Source: an uncultured Erythrobacter sp.
GTDB lineage: Bacteria; Pseudomonadota; Alphaproteobacteria; Sphingomonadales; Sphingomonadaceae
Length of the DNA stretch: 64,000 nt
Reading direction: 5' to 3'
NCBI GenBank assembly: GCA_947488155.1
Contig: CANKYK010000002.1
Location: forward strand, 1,122,001-1,186,000
Numbering within the stretch: the first letter of the stretch is position 1; every line of letters begins with the position of its first letter. Both the position numbers and the translations under genes were made by a program. The notes under the pieces are model-generated. The model worked only from the letters and a program-made list of their open reading frames with translations. It ran no database searches and was not told the DNA's origin. Shown piece after piece: positions 55,465 through 63,451 of the stretch.

Positions 55465-56996
55465 TGGCCAAACCCCGGCTCGCCTGCGACCCGCACAGCT
55501 TCGCGCGCGGCGGCAATCAAAGCGCCCGCCTTCGCGCCGCATTCTGCGAGTTCATAGTCTGGATCGCTATCGGCGACGATCCCGGCGCCAGCCTGCACAT
55601 GCATCATTCCATCCTTCACCACGGCCGTGCGCAAGACAATGCACGAATCGACCGATCCATCGGGCGCGAAATAGCCCACCGCCCCGGCATAGGCACCGCG
55701 TGTTTCCGGCTCCAGCTCAGCGATGATCTCGCACGCCCGGATCTTTGGCGCGCCGGACACTGTGCCCGCTGGAAAACCCGCGAACAGCGCATCGAGCGCG
55801 TCTTTGTCTTCCGCCAGCTCGCCAATCACATTGCTGACAATGTGCATGACATGGCTGTAGCGCTCAATCGTGAAGCTATCGGTCACCTCCACGCTACTGC
55901 GCGCGGCCACCCGGCCCACATCATTGCGCCCCAGGTCAAGCAGCATGAGATGCTCTGCCAGTTCTTTCGGATCAACCAGCAGACTGGCCTCATTGGCCTT
56001 ATCCTGCGCCGCGTCTTTGCCGCGCGGCCTGGTGCCAGCGATTGGACGAATGGTGACCTCTTTCTTGCCGCTTGCATCATCGCGCACCCGCACGAGGATT
56101 TCGGGGCTGGAACCAACAATGGCAAAGCCCGGCAGGTCGAGGAAATATAGGAACGGCGAGGGGTTCACCCGGCGCAGCGCCCGGTAAAGCTCCAACGGAG
56201 GCAGTTCAAACGGGCAGGTGAATCGCTGAGCCAGCACGACCTGAAAAATATCGCCTGCTGTGATGTAGTCCTTCGCCCGGGCGACCATCGCTTTATAGTC
56301 CGCCGCGGCCATCACTGGTGACAGCTCAGGCTCGGCGGCCTCGTTCATGCGAGCCGGGGCGGGGCGCCGCTGCGAAAGCTTGCTCAAGGTCTCGTCAATC
56401 CGCTCACCAGCGCGCACAATCGCGCCATTCAGATCATCCGCGCCCACATCTTTGGACCAGATCGGCGCAACGCAATAGAGGCTGTCGCTTAGGCTATCGA
56501 ACACCAGAATAATGGTCGGCCGCACAAACAGCATGTCCGGCAGCTCAAGCTCGCTGTCTGGTGCGCGCGGCAAGGCTTCAACCAAACCAATCGTTTCATA
56601 GCCGAAATAGCCGACCAGACAGGCGAGCGCTGGCGGCAATTCCTCTGGCACATCAATCCGGCAAGCCTGCGCAAGTGCGCGCAGCTCCGTCATCGCATCG
56701 CCGCTGCACGGCTCAAACGCCTCGCGGTCATTGCGCCATTTGCGATTCACCGCCGCCGTCTCGCCATCGCCGCGAAACACCAGATCAGGATCGAGGCCCA
56801 GCAGGCTGTATCGCCCGCGAATCTCGCCGCCCTCAACCGATTCGAGCAGGAAGTCGCCGCGCCCCGGCTCTATCAGACGCTGAGCAGCGCCAACCGGCGT
56901 ATCGCTATCCGCGATAATCCGCCGCCACACCAAGGCAGGCTTTCCTGCCCGCAGCAATTCGGCCGCAAGCCTCGCATTTTCGGGGGCACCACTCAC
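55461..56996 (-). CDS. trpE: Anthranilate synthase component I
   Basis: Converts chorismate to anthranilate with TrpG. The 511-residue protein has the feedback-site region LLESVEGGEIRGRYSLLG, IFQVVLAQRFTCPFELPP, RPIAGTRPRGKDAAQDKANE and FPAGTVSGAPKIRACEII. The start is GTG. Only 16 bases separate it from the ppiD stop, so there is no room for a leader-peptide attenuator directly before it. Confidence 0.95.
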   Translation of the reverse strand: MSGAPENARLAAELLRAGKPALVWRRIIADSDTPVGAAQRLIEPGRGDFLLESVEGGEIRGRYSLLGLDPDLVFRGDGETAAVNRKWRNDREAFEPCSGDAMTELRALAQACRIDVPEELPPALACLVGYFGYETIGLVEALPRAPDSELELPDMLFVRPTIILVFDSLSDSLYCVAPIWSKDVGADDLNGAIVRAGERIDETLSKLSQRRPAPARMNEAAEPELSPVMAAADYKAMVARAKDYITAGDIFQVVLAQRFTCPFELPPLELYRALRRVNPSPFLYFLDLPGFAIVGSSPEILVRVRDDASGKKEVTIRPIAGTRPRGKDAAQDKANEASLLVDPKELAEHLMLLDLGRNDVGRVAARSSVEVTDSFTIERYSHVMHIVSNVIGELAEDKDALDALFAGFPAGTVSGAPKIRACEIIAELEPETRGAYAGAVGYFAPDGSVDSCIVLRTAVVKDGMMHVQAGAGIVADSDPDYELAECGAKAGALIAAAREAVRVAGEPGFGQ

Positions 56997-57012
56997 AGCA
57001 ATGGCGGCGCGC

Positions 57013-58950
57013 TTAGGTTTCGCCGGCGAGCTGCTTGCGCACCGCCTCGATCGCGTCTTCGTTGCGGTCCACGCCCAGCTCTTCGCGCATCGCTGCGGTC
57101 AATTGTTCGGCATATTCGGTCGAAATCGCCGGGCCCATTTGAGTAAGGGTCGCTTGCAACAAGGGATCATCGTCCGCCACTTCGTCGGTGCTGATATCCT
57201 CCAGATCGACCACAAACCAGCCAAGACGATTCGCGCCTTCAAGGCGTTTCGTCGTGCCTTCCGCCATGCTGAACAGCAAGGCGAGCGGCGGGGCAGGGCG
57301 TTGCTGCTGTTGCAGCAATTCGGTACGCCCAAGATCAATCGTCTGGATCGGAGGCAGGCTGGTTTCCTCCGCATTCACCGCTTCGACCAAAGTGCCTTCG
57401 CCGCGCATCCGTTCGAGAATGCGGTCCGCCGCAGCTTGCGCCGCGCTGTGCCCTTCGAACAAGCGCCAATCGAACTCAACGCGCTGGCGAATGTCCGCAA
57501 GAGCCGCAACGGAGCTTTCTGTGACCTCTGGCACTTCAAACACAATGAACACTTGGCCGCGAACAACCTCGGCCAATTGCGGTTCACCTTCCTCCATATC
57601 GAAGGCAGTGGCGAGCGCAGCCTGAAGCTCTGGCGGCGCGGTCGCGCCTTCTTCGCTACCAAACACGCGACCATCGGCGGTGAGGGCAGGGGTGGTTTGT
57701 AATGTCAGGCCAAATTCGTCGGCCACATTGGATAGCGATGTGCCGTCATCCACCTGTTCCTCGATCCGCGCACTGAAATCAGACAGGGCTGCGGCGCGTT
57801 TTTCCACCGTCAGGCGCTCTGTAATCTCTGGCGTCGCATCGGCCAGACTGCGTGCCGGCGTGTTGGTGACACCATCGACGCGGGCGACGTACCAACCCAG
57901 CGAACTGCGCGCTGGCTCTGCCAATTGCCCGCGTGGGGTCGCAAAGACTGCTGTGGCAACTGCGCTGCTGGTGGCAGAGGCAAGGGCGCTTTCGGTCTGG
58001 CCTTCGCTGGCAGAGACAGAAAAGCCGGCATTGCGCGCCGCCGCCTCTAACGAAGTCCCAGAGCGAACAGCATCGCGAATCGCATTGGCCGCATCCTGTG
58101 TCGGCACAAAGAAGGAGCTGATAGTGCGCGTCTCAACCGCAGCATATTGATCGGCATCACGTTCATAACGTGCGGCAATCTCCGCCGTTGTCGGCTCGAT
58201 CCGTGTATTGATATCGGCATCGCTAAAGGTCGCATAGCGGACCGTGCGGCGCTCAGGCTGTATATAGCGCGTCCGATTCTCTTCGAAAAATGCGCTAATC
58301 TGCGCGTCGGTTGGATCGCCTTCCGGCGCAAATGATGTGCTGGGGATAAGTGCGATGGTGCCTTTGCGGCGTTCACGCAGCAATGCGGTGTAACGGCGAG
58401 CAATGCTGCTTGGCATTTGCGGCGTGCCGATCGATGGAACCAGCAATTGCTGTGCCAGCAGACCATCTGCCAAATCGCGGCGCAATACCGCGTCAGTCAG
58501 GTTCTGAGAGCGGAGCGCATTCTGATAGACAGATTCGTCAAATTCGCCGGTCGCCCCGCGAAACGCCGGGATCTGAAGAATCTCGCTATTCACCAGGTTT
58601 GTCCCCGCGCGCAGGCCGTATTTCTCGGCGTATCCCGCAATCGCATAGCGATCGATCAACTGGTCCAAAACCTCTTCAAGGCCGCCTTGCTCAATAAACA
58701 TCGGCATCGTCGTGGTCGGGCTTTGCTCGCGCACCTGACGCAGCGCAGAATTGGCCAATTGGCTCAATTCCGAGGTGTCGATCCGGTCATCGCCAACCAC
58801 CGCAATCCGGTCATTGCCGGCGACCCCGCCAAAGGTGTTGTTATTGGCCACATCACCGCTCGCAAAAGCGAAAGCAATGAGCACTAGGAACGCCAAGGTC
58901 AGGCCGAGGCCGATTTTCGATTGAAAGAATCTGCGAAAGAACGAAATCAT
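57013..58950 (-). CDS. ppiD: Membrane-anchored peptidyl-prolyl isomerase/chaperone, PpiD/SurA type
   Basis: Periplasmic folding factor for outer-membrane and exported proteins. The 645-residue protein has one N-terminal membrane helix (about residues 13-31), a SurA_N-like chaperone segment (about 35-180), parvulin-like regions around residues 270-370, and a second degenerate copy (about 380-500). The start is uncertain: a TTG at 58968 would add six residues. It is divergent from tpiA, and the trp genes follow downstream in the same direction. Confidence 0.85.
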   Translation of the reverse strand: MISFFRRFFQSKIGLGLTLAFLVLIAFAFASGDVANNNTFGGVAGNDRIAVVGDDRIDTSELSQLANSALRQVREQSPTTTMPMFIEQGGLEEVLDQLIDRYAIAGYAEKYGLRAGTNLVNSEILQIPAFRGATGEFDESVYQNALRSQNLTDAVLRRDLADGLLAQQLLVPSIGTPQMPSSIARRYTALLRERRKGTIALIPSTSFAPEGDPTDAQISAFFEENRTRYIQPERRTVRYATFSDADINTRIEPTTAEIAARYERDADQYAAVETRTISSFFVPTQDAANAIRDAVRSGTSLEAAARNAGFSVSASEGQTESALASATSSAVATAVFATPRGQLAEPARSSLGWYVARVDGVTNTPARSLADATPEITERLTVEKRAAALSDFSARIEEQVDDGTSLSNVADEFGLTLQTTPALTADGRVFGSEEGATAPPELQAALATAFDMEEGEPQLAEVVRGQVFIVFEVPEVTESSVAALADIRQRVEFDWRLFEGHSAAQAAADRILERMRGEGTLVEAVNAEETSLPPIQTIDLGRTELLQQQQRPAPPLALLFSMAEGTTKRLEGANRLGWFVVDLEDISTDEVADDDPLLQATLTQMGPAISTEYAEQLTAAMREELGVDRNEDAIEAVRKQLAGET

Positions 58951-59155
58951 CTGGTCTTTAATTCCCAAGTCATTAGGGGACTAACACCGCTAGTAAGCGG
59001 AAAGCTGGTTCGGCTTTATCGGCCCTGCGACCTCGCGGCAACAGTCCACGATGCGTTTTGACTGGATCACTTTCCTCCGCTAGCGGACGCGGCCCCCTGC
59101 TCCTAAGTATGGGGCGAGATTCGAATAACGCATAATATTGGCGCAGGATTTTATT

Positions 59156-59917
59156 ATGGCCCAGCGGCCTTACATCGTCGGAAATTGGAAAATGAACGGC
59201 ACTCGCGCCATGCTTTCAGAAGCGCGTGCGGTTGACCGGGCCGCTCAGCGGCACATGAAGGTAGAGGTCGCTTTGGCCCCGCCATACACGCTGATCCATG
59301 CGGTTCACCGCGAGGTAGAGCAGATCTGGGTCGGGGCGCAGGATTGCTCACCCAACCCGGATGGCGCGCACACTGGTGACATCTCAGTGCCGATGATCGC
59401 CGACGCCGGGGCCAAGTTTGTAATTCTGGGTCACAGCGAACGCCGCCAGGGCTACAGCGAGACGAACGAGCAGGTGCGCGAGAAAGCGGACGCCGCGCTC
59501 GAAGGCGGACTGCGCGTGATCATCTGCTGCGGAGAGACGCTGGAAACCCGCGAGGCAGGAGAAGCAGAGGCCTTCGTCGCTGGTCAATTGCAGGCTTCCT
59601 TGCCGAAACTTAAGGATGCTGGGGAAAAAGTCACCGTCGCTTATGAACCGATCTGGGCGATTGGCACCGGCAAAACCGCAACCGTGGATGATATTGCCAC
59701 CATGCATGCGATGATCCGTAATCTGCTCATCGAAACCTATGGGAAAGAACAAGGTGCGGAAGTCCGCGTGCTTTACGGCGGCTCAGTTAAACCTGAAAAC
59801 GCTGGAGAAATCCTCGGCACGCCAGAGGTTGGCGGCGCACTGGTAGGTGGGGCCAGCCTGACCGCAGAGACGTTTATGAACATCGCTTTGGCCGCTGGAG
59901 ATACGGTCGAGGGATAG
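59156..59917 (+). CDS. tpiA: Triose-phosphate isomerase
   Basis: Interconverts dihydroxyacetone phosphate and glyceraldehyde 3-phosphate. The 253-residue enzyme has K12 (NWKMN), H93 (LGHSERR) and E164 (AYEPIWAIGTG). The phosphate loop is in VLYGGSVKPENA. The ATG at 59156 follows gcagga; an upstream TTG would add six residues. Confidence 0.97.
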   Translation: MAQRPYIVGNWKMNGTRAMLSEARAVDRAAQRHMKVEVALAPPYTLIHAVHREVEQIWVGAQDCSPNPDGAHTGDISVPMIADAGAKFVILGHSERRQGYSETNEQVREKADAALEGGLRVIICCGETLETREAGEAEAFVAGQLQASLPKLKDAGEKVTVAYEPIWAIGTGKTATVDDIATMHAMIRNLLIETYGKEQGAEVRVLYGGSVKPENAGEILGTPEVGGALVGGASLTAETFMNIALAAGDTVEG

Positions 59918-60008
59918 GGCCTGATGCCCCTTACCGGGTAATCAGACTTGTGCGCGCGCCGCTGCGCACCTAAATGGCGGTTTCATTCAGATAGGTTTTG
60001 ATCAGCTC

Positions 60009-60383
60009 ATGTCGTCGATTTTTCTGTTTCTCACTGTTGTTCAGGCGATTGTCGCCGCCGCGCTGGTTGGCGTGGTCCTGATGCAGCGTTCAGAGGGTGG
60101 TGGCCTGGGCATTGGCGGCGGTGGTAACCCTGGCGGCGCTTTGGGTGCTCGCGGTGCGGCTGATTTTCTAACCCGCGCGACCAAATGGCTGGCGGTGACT
60201 TTCGTTGCTCTATCCATCGCACTCGCGGCTGTGGCCGTGGATGCAACCGGCGGCAGCGACATCAGCACGACCATCGACCGCGATGTTCCTGCCGCTGATC
60301 CGCTCAGCACGGGCGGCGCAGCTGGCGCGGCACCTGCGACTGTCGAGCCGACTGGCGAAGAAGACCCACTCGCGGCTGAATAA
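60009..60383 (+). CDS. secG: Protein translocase subunit SecG
   Basis: Two-helix partner of SecYE. The 124-residue protein has the family start FLFLTVVQAIVAAALVGVVLMQRSEGGGLG and a Gly-rich loop, then a second helix near LAVTFVALSIALAAVA. The last 45 residues are an Ala/Pro/Thr/Glu-rich tail longer than in E. coli SecG. Placement between tpiA and pyrG is usual for alphaproteobacteria. Confidence 0.95.
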   Translation: MSSIFLFLTVVQAIVAAALVGVVLMQRSEGGGLGIGGGGNPGGALGARGAADFLTRATKWLAVTFVALSIALAAVAVDATGGSDISTTIDRDVPAADPLSTGGAAGAAPATVEPTGEEDPLAAE

Positions 60384-60415
60384 GCGCGACAATTCCGTAA
60401 CATTTTGTGATGGCT

Positions 60416-60463
60416 GTGGATGGGCGCACTTTTGAGTGCGCAATTCGCTTGCCACGAATCCAC
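60416..60463 (+). promoter_or_regulatory. Stem-loop structure before pyrG
   Basis: GTGGAT (60416-60421) can pair with ATCCAC (60458-60463), enclosing a hairpin GCGCAC (60424-60429) / GTGCGC (60436-60441) with a TTTTGA loop. It ends 24 bases before the pyrG start. There is no U-run typical of a terminator. A leader element for pyrG is possible but unproven. Confidence 0.35.
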
Positions 60464-60487
60464 TTCGAGGCTTAATCCCCAACTCCC

Positions 60488-62122
60488 ATGGCGCGGTACA
60501 TATTCATAACCGGCGGCGTGGTCTCCTCGCTCGGAAAAGGTCTCATGGCAGCTAGCCTTGCAGCATTGCTGCAGGCGCGCGGCTACAAGGTGCGCATTCG
60601 CAAGTTTGATCCGTATCTCAACGTCGATCCTGGCACGATGAGCCCGTATCAACACGGCGAAGTCTATGTGACCGATGACGGGGCCGAAACAGACCTCGAT
60701 CTTGGCCATTACGAACGCTTTACCGGCGTTTCTGCGCGGCAAAGCGACAATATCACCTCTGGCCGAGTCTACCGCGATATCATCACGAAGGAACGCCGGG
60801 GCGATTACCTTGGCGCGACCGTGCAGGTGATCCCGCATGTGACCGACGCGATTAAGCAATTCGCTCTGGATGATCAGGACGATCTCGATTTTATCCTGTG
60901 CGAGATTGGCGGAACGGTGGGCGATATCGAATCGCTACCGTTTATGGAGGCGATCCGGCAGCTCAGGAATGATCTGGAGCCGCTGCAAACGCTGAGCGTG
61001 CACGTGACATTGGTGCCTTACATTGCGGCGGCGGGCGAGCTGAAGACCAAGCCGACGCAGCACTCTGTGCGCGAACTCGCGAGCCTCGGGATCAAGCCTG
61101 ACGTGCTGCTGTGCCGCTGCGAGCATCCTTTGCCCGATGGTGAGCGGCGTAAAATTGCCAATTTCTGCAATGTGCGGATGGAATCGGTGATCCCGGCGCT
61201 TGATGCGCCCTCGATCTATTCCGTCCCGCTGCAATATCACGAGCAAGGCCTTGATGCAGAGGTGCTGCGCGGCTTTGGCATCACCGATGCGCCAGAGCCT
61301 GATCTGTCACAATGGCACGACGTCACGGACCGATACTTTAACCCGGAAGGCGAGGTGACGATCGGCGTGATCGGCAAATATGTCGGCCTGCAAGATGCCT
61401 ATAAGAGCCTCAACGAGGCGCTGGTCCACGGCGGCATGGCCAACCGGGTCAAGGTCAACATCAAGTGGATTGATGCAGAAATCTTCGAAGGTGATGAAGA
61501 CGAAATCATCGCCAAGCTGGAGCCGCTGCACGGCATTTTGGTGCCCGGTGGATTTGGCGAGCGCGGTAGCGAGGGCAAGATTGCCAGCGTCCGCTTCGCG
61601 CGCGAACGCAATGTTCCCTTCTTCGGCATCTGCCTCGGCATGCAAATGGCCTGCGTCGAAGGCGTACGTGATGCCGGCATCGACGCCGCGTCCTCGACCG
61701 AGTTTGGCGAAACCAGCGAGCCAGTGGTCGGCATTATCACCGAATGGATGACCGAAGAAGGCCTGCAAACCCGCGAAGATGGCGGTGATCTGGGCGGCAC
61801 AATGCGGCTAGGCGCTTATGATGCGAAGCTGGGCGCGAACAGCCACGTCTCGCGCATCTACGGGGGTGCTGAGGAAATCTCTGAGCGCCACCGCCACCGT
61901 TACGAGGTCAATGGCGCTTACATCAAACCGCTGGAGCAGGGGGGCCTCGTGTTCTCAGGCATGTCGCCTGATGGCTTGCTGCCAGAGATTGTTGAGCGGC
62001 CTGACCACCCATGGTTCGTCGGTGTGCAATTCCACCCGGAACTGAAGTCGCGGCCATTTGATCCGCACCCCTTATTTGCAGGCTTTATCTCAGCCGCTTT
62101 AGAGCAGTCACGCCTCGTCTAA
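60488..62122 (+). CDS. pyrG: CTP synthase
   Basis: Amidates UTP to CTP. The 544-residue protein has the synthetase start [41 protein letters not shown], and a C-terminal glutamine amidotransferase domain with the nucleophile in [14 protein letters not shown] and the catalytic His-Glu in [11 protein letters not shown]. Full length for the family. Confidence 0.97.
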   Translation: MARYIFITGGVVSSLGKGLMAASLAALLQARGYKVRIRKFDPYLNVDPGTMSPYQHGEVYVTDDGAETDLDLGHYERFTGVSARQSDNITSGRVYRDIITKERRGDYLGATVQVIPHVTDAIKQFALDDQDDLDFILCEIGGTVGDIESLPFMEAIRQLRNDLEPLQTLSVHVTLVPYIAAAGELKTKPTQHSVRELASLGIKPDVLLCRCEHPLPDGERRKIANFCNVRMESVIPALDAPSIYSVPLQYHEQGLDAEVLRGFGITDAPEPDLSQWHDVTDRYFNPEGEVTIGVIGKYVGLQDAYKSLNEALVHGGMANRVKVNIKWIDAEIFEGDEDEIIAKLEPLHGILVPGGFGERGSEGKIASVRFARERNVPFFGICLGMQMACVEGVRDAGIDAASSTEFGETSEPVVGIITEWMTEEGLQTREDGGDLGGTMRLGAYDAKLGANSHVSRIYGGAEEISERHRHRYEVNGAYIKPLEQGGLVFSGMSPDGLLPEIVERPDHPWFVGVQFHPELKSRPFDPHPLFAGFISAALEQSRLV

Positions 62123-62207
62123 GCCGAGCCTGGCGATGATCATCAATTCGGCGAATCGCGGCGAATCCGTGGTGAATTCGGCCTTCGGTTCAATAAGTGA
62201 AACCTAA

Positions 62208-62236
62208 TTTTGTAGTGTTCTTAAAGCCCTACAAAA
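62208..62236. repeat. 8-bp perfect inverted repeat downstream of pyrG
   Basis: TTTTGTAG (62208-62215) and CTACAAAA (62229-62236) are separated by 13 bases. It lies at the left end of the stem-rich segment before hsp20 and could be an operator or the first hairpin of an RNA. Confidence 0.4.
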
Positions 62237-62239
62237 ATG

Positions 62240-62461
62240 ACCTTGCACCAATTGCAAGTTTACCCTTACCGACGCGGTAAGGAGCCTAACGGCTTCAACA
62301 GGTGGTTGGGGGCAACTCGCCTTTTGCAAATAGCGGGCCGTTCATGGCCTGTGCACTGCTCGACGCGAGTCTCACCGTCTTCTGCGACCCAGACGGTAAG
62401 CCTTGCTAGAGGCGGCAAATGTCGCGGGGGCGGACTTTTAACGGTCCGCCCCCACATTTTT
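62240..62461 (+). ncRNA. Candidate structured RNA between pyrG and hsp20
   Basis: The 371-base gap 62123-62493 has no convincing protein gene; the one open frame of 86 codons (62237-62497) has no protein character. It is dense in short perfect stems in one direction: CTTGCA/TGCAAG (62242-62258), CCTTACC/GGTAAGG (62264-62282), AGCC/GGCT (62283-62294), GGCC/GGCC (62336-62349), ACCGTCT/AGACGGT (62374-62397), then a strong terminator. This pattern suggests a noncoding RNA on the plus strand or a structured 3' UTR of pyrG. It does not contain signatures of tmRNA, SRP RNA or RNase P RNA. Confidence 0.35.
62417..62461 (+). terminator. Strong rho-independent terminator
   Basis: GGGGGCGGAC (62426-62435) pairs perfectly with GTCCGCCCCC (62444-62453); an outer AAATGT/ACATTT extends the stem, with three unpaired bases on one side. 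TTTTT follows at 62457-62461, so termination is in the plus direction, for pyrG or the candidate RNA. The minus direction has no U-run, so it is a weak terminator for hsp20. Confidence 0.85.
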
Positions 62462-62493
62462 CTCAAAGTCTGTGAACTGATGAAGCGAGCAGC

Positions 62494-62970
62494 TTAGGCC
62501 GCGTTCGCATCATCCTCTGATGCGTCAGGAACCGCGGTGAGAGTCGCCGCCCCATTCACCGCAATCTTCTTCGGCTTCATCGCCTCTGGCACTTCGCGCA
62601 CCAGATCAATCACCAGCAGGCCATCGGCCAGATCAGCGCGCTCTACGCGCACGTGATCGGCGAGTTCGAAACGGCGTTCAAACCCGCGATTGGCGATGCC
62701 AACATGCAGCATCTCAGTCGCTTCCTGAGTTTCCTCGCGCTTTTTACCTTGAACGGTTAGCAGGTTTTGCTGAGCCGTGATCTCAATGTCTTCCGGGCGG
62801 AAGCCTGCAATCGCCAGCGTGATGCGGTAATTGTCTTCGCTGCTGCGGGCGATGTTAAACGGGGGGTAATTATCGCTGGAATTACTACGAGCCTGGCTTT
62901 CGAGCAGGTCGAACAAGTGGTCAAAGCCAACGGTGGTCCGGCGATAAGGGGTAAAATCTAGACGTGACAT
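62494..62970 (-). CDS. Small heat-shock protein, Hsp20/alpha-crystallin family (IbpA type)
   Basis: ATP-independent chaperone that holds unfolding proteins. The 158-residue protein has an N-terminal FTPYRRTTVGFDHLFDLLE, an alpha-crystallin domain with YRITLAIAGFRPEDIEIT and LLTVQGKKREE, and NRGFERRFELADHVRVERADL. ATG at 62970 with a gagga ribosome site that sits in a hairpin (see 62979-62997). An upstream start would add 39 non-homologous residues from the leader. Confidence 0.94.
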   Translation of the reverse strand: MSRLDFTPYRRTTVGFDHLFDLLESQARSNSSDNYPPFNIARSSEDNYRITLAIAGFRPEDIEITAQQNLLTVQGKKREETQEATEMLHVGIANRGFERRFELADHVRVERADLADGLLVIDLVREVPEAMKPKKIAVNGAATLTAVPDASEDDANAA

Positions 62971-62978
62971 AATTTCAA

Positions 62979-63066
62979 ATCCTCGTGTTTGAGCAATCTG
63001 TATTTTCAAAGCGGGCCTGCCGAATGCAGCGCCCAATTGCGCCAGCAATAATCCCCAAGGCTGGCG
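62979..63066 (-). promoter_or_regulatory. ROSE-type RNA thermometer in the hsp20 leader
   Basis: In the mRNA sense, AUUGCUC pairs with GAGGAU (62979-62997), closing the ribosome site. The UUGCU sequence opposite AGGA gives U-A, U-G, a bulged G, C-G and U-A, the hallmark of ROSE elements. Two more hairpins precede it: GGGC(G)CTGC/GCAGGCCC (63013-63034) and CGCCAGC/GCTGGCG (63040-63066). ROSE elements melt on heat and control alphaproteobacterial and gammaproteobacterial small heat-shock genes. Confidence 0.8.
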
Positions 63067-63085
63067 GATCGTGCTGACAGAACAC

Positions 63086-63114
63086 ATCTAGGGTGCCATA
63101 CAGTGCCTTTCAAG
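63086..63114 (-). promoter_or_regulatory. Sigma-32-like heat-shock promoter for hsp20
   Basis: On the minus strand CTTGAAA (63114-63108) and CCCTAGAT (63093-63086) are spaced by 14 bases, a close match to the RpoH consensus (CTTGAAA ... CCCCAT-T type). Transcription would start near 63080, giving a leader of about 110 nt with the ROSE hairpins. Confidence 0.75.
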
Positions 63115-63178
63115 AGGCAGTGAATCGGATAAAACAGATGCACTTTCAGTCGCTTAAATAAGAAAAGAAGAGTTTTTA

Positions 63179-63442
63179 ATGACCCAACCTAATATCGACA
63201 TCTATTCAAAATTCACTTGCCCGTTCTGCGTTCGCGCCAAGAATTTGCTAAAGAGCAAGGGCGCGGAATTTAACGAGTTTGATATCTCCATGGGCGGCCC
63301 AAAGAAGGCAGAGATGCTGGAACGCGCGCCAAATGCCCGCACTGTGCCGCAAATCTTCATCGGCGATCTGCATGTGGGCGGCTCGGATGATTTGGCGGCG
63401 CTGGATCGCTCGGGCCAGCTTGACGCTTTGCTCGCGGGATAG
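63179..63442 (+). CDS. grxC: Glutaredoxin 3
   Basis: Glutathione-dependent thiol reductase. The 87-residue protein has the active site C14-P-F-C17 (KFTCPFCVRA), the TVPQIFIGDLHVGG cis-Pro segment and the GG(S)DDLAAL end. Divergent from hsp20; gene order with the nitrilase family gene is common in alphaproteobacteria. Confidence 0.96.
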   Translation: MTQPNIDIYSKFTCPFCVRAKNLLKSKGAEFNEFDISMGGPKKAEMLERAPNARTVPQIFIGDLHVGGSDDLAALDRSGQLDALLAG

Positions 63443-63451
63443 CGACCACTA

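Noticed and set aside
59076..59087. 12-bp perfect palindrome TCCGCTAGCGGA in the ppiD/tpiA divergent region
   Set aside because: Too short to distinguish from chance in GC-rich DNA, and not next to a clear promoter.
59950..59969. GTGCGC/GCGCAC hairpin between tpiA and secG
   Set aside because: No U-run, so not a convincing terminator; could be a random GC palindrome.
62237..62497. 86-codon frame in the pyrG-hsp20 gap
   Set aside because: Passes through several perfect RNA stems and the terminator hairpin and has no protein character; a structured RNA fits better.
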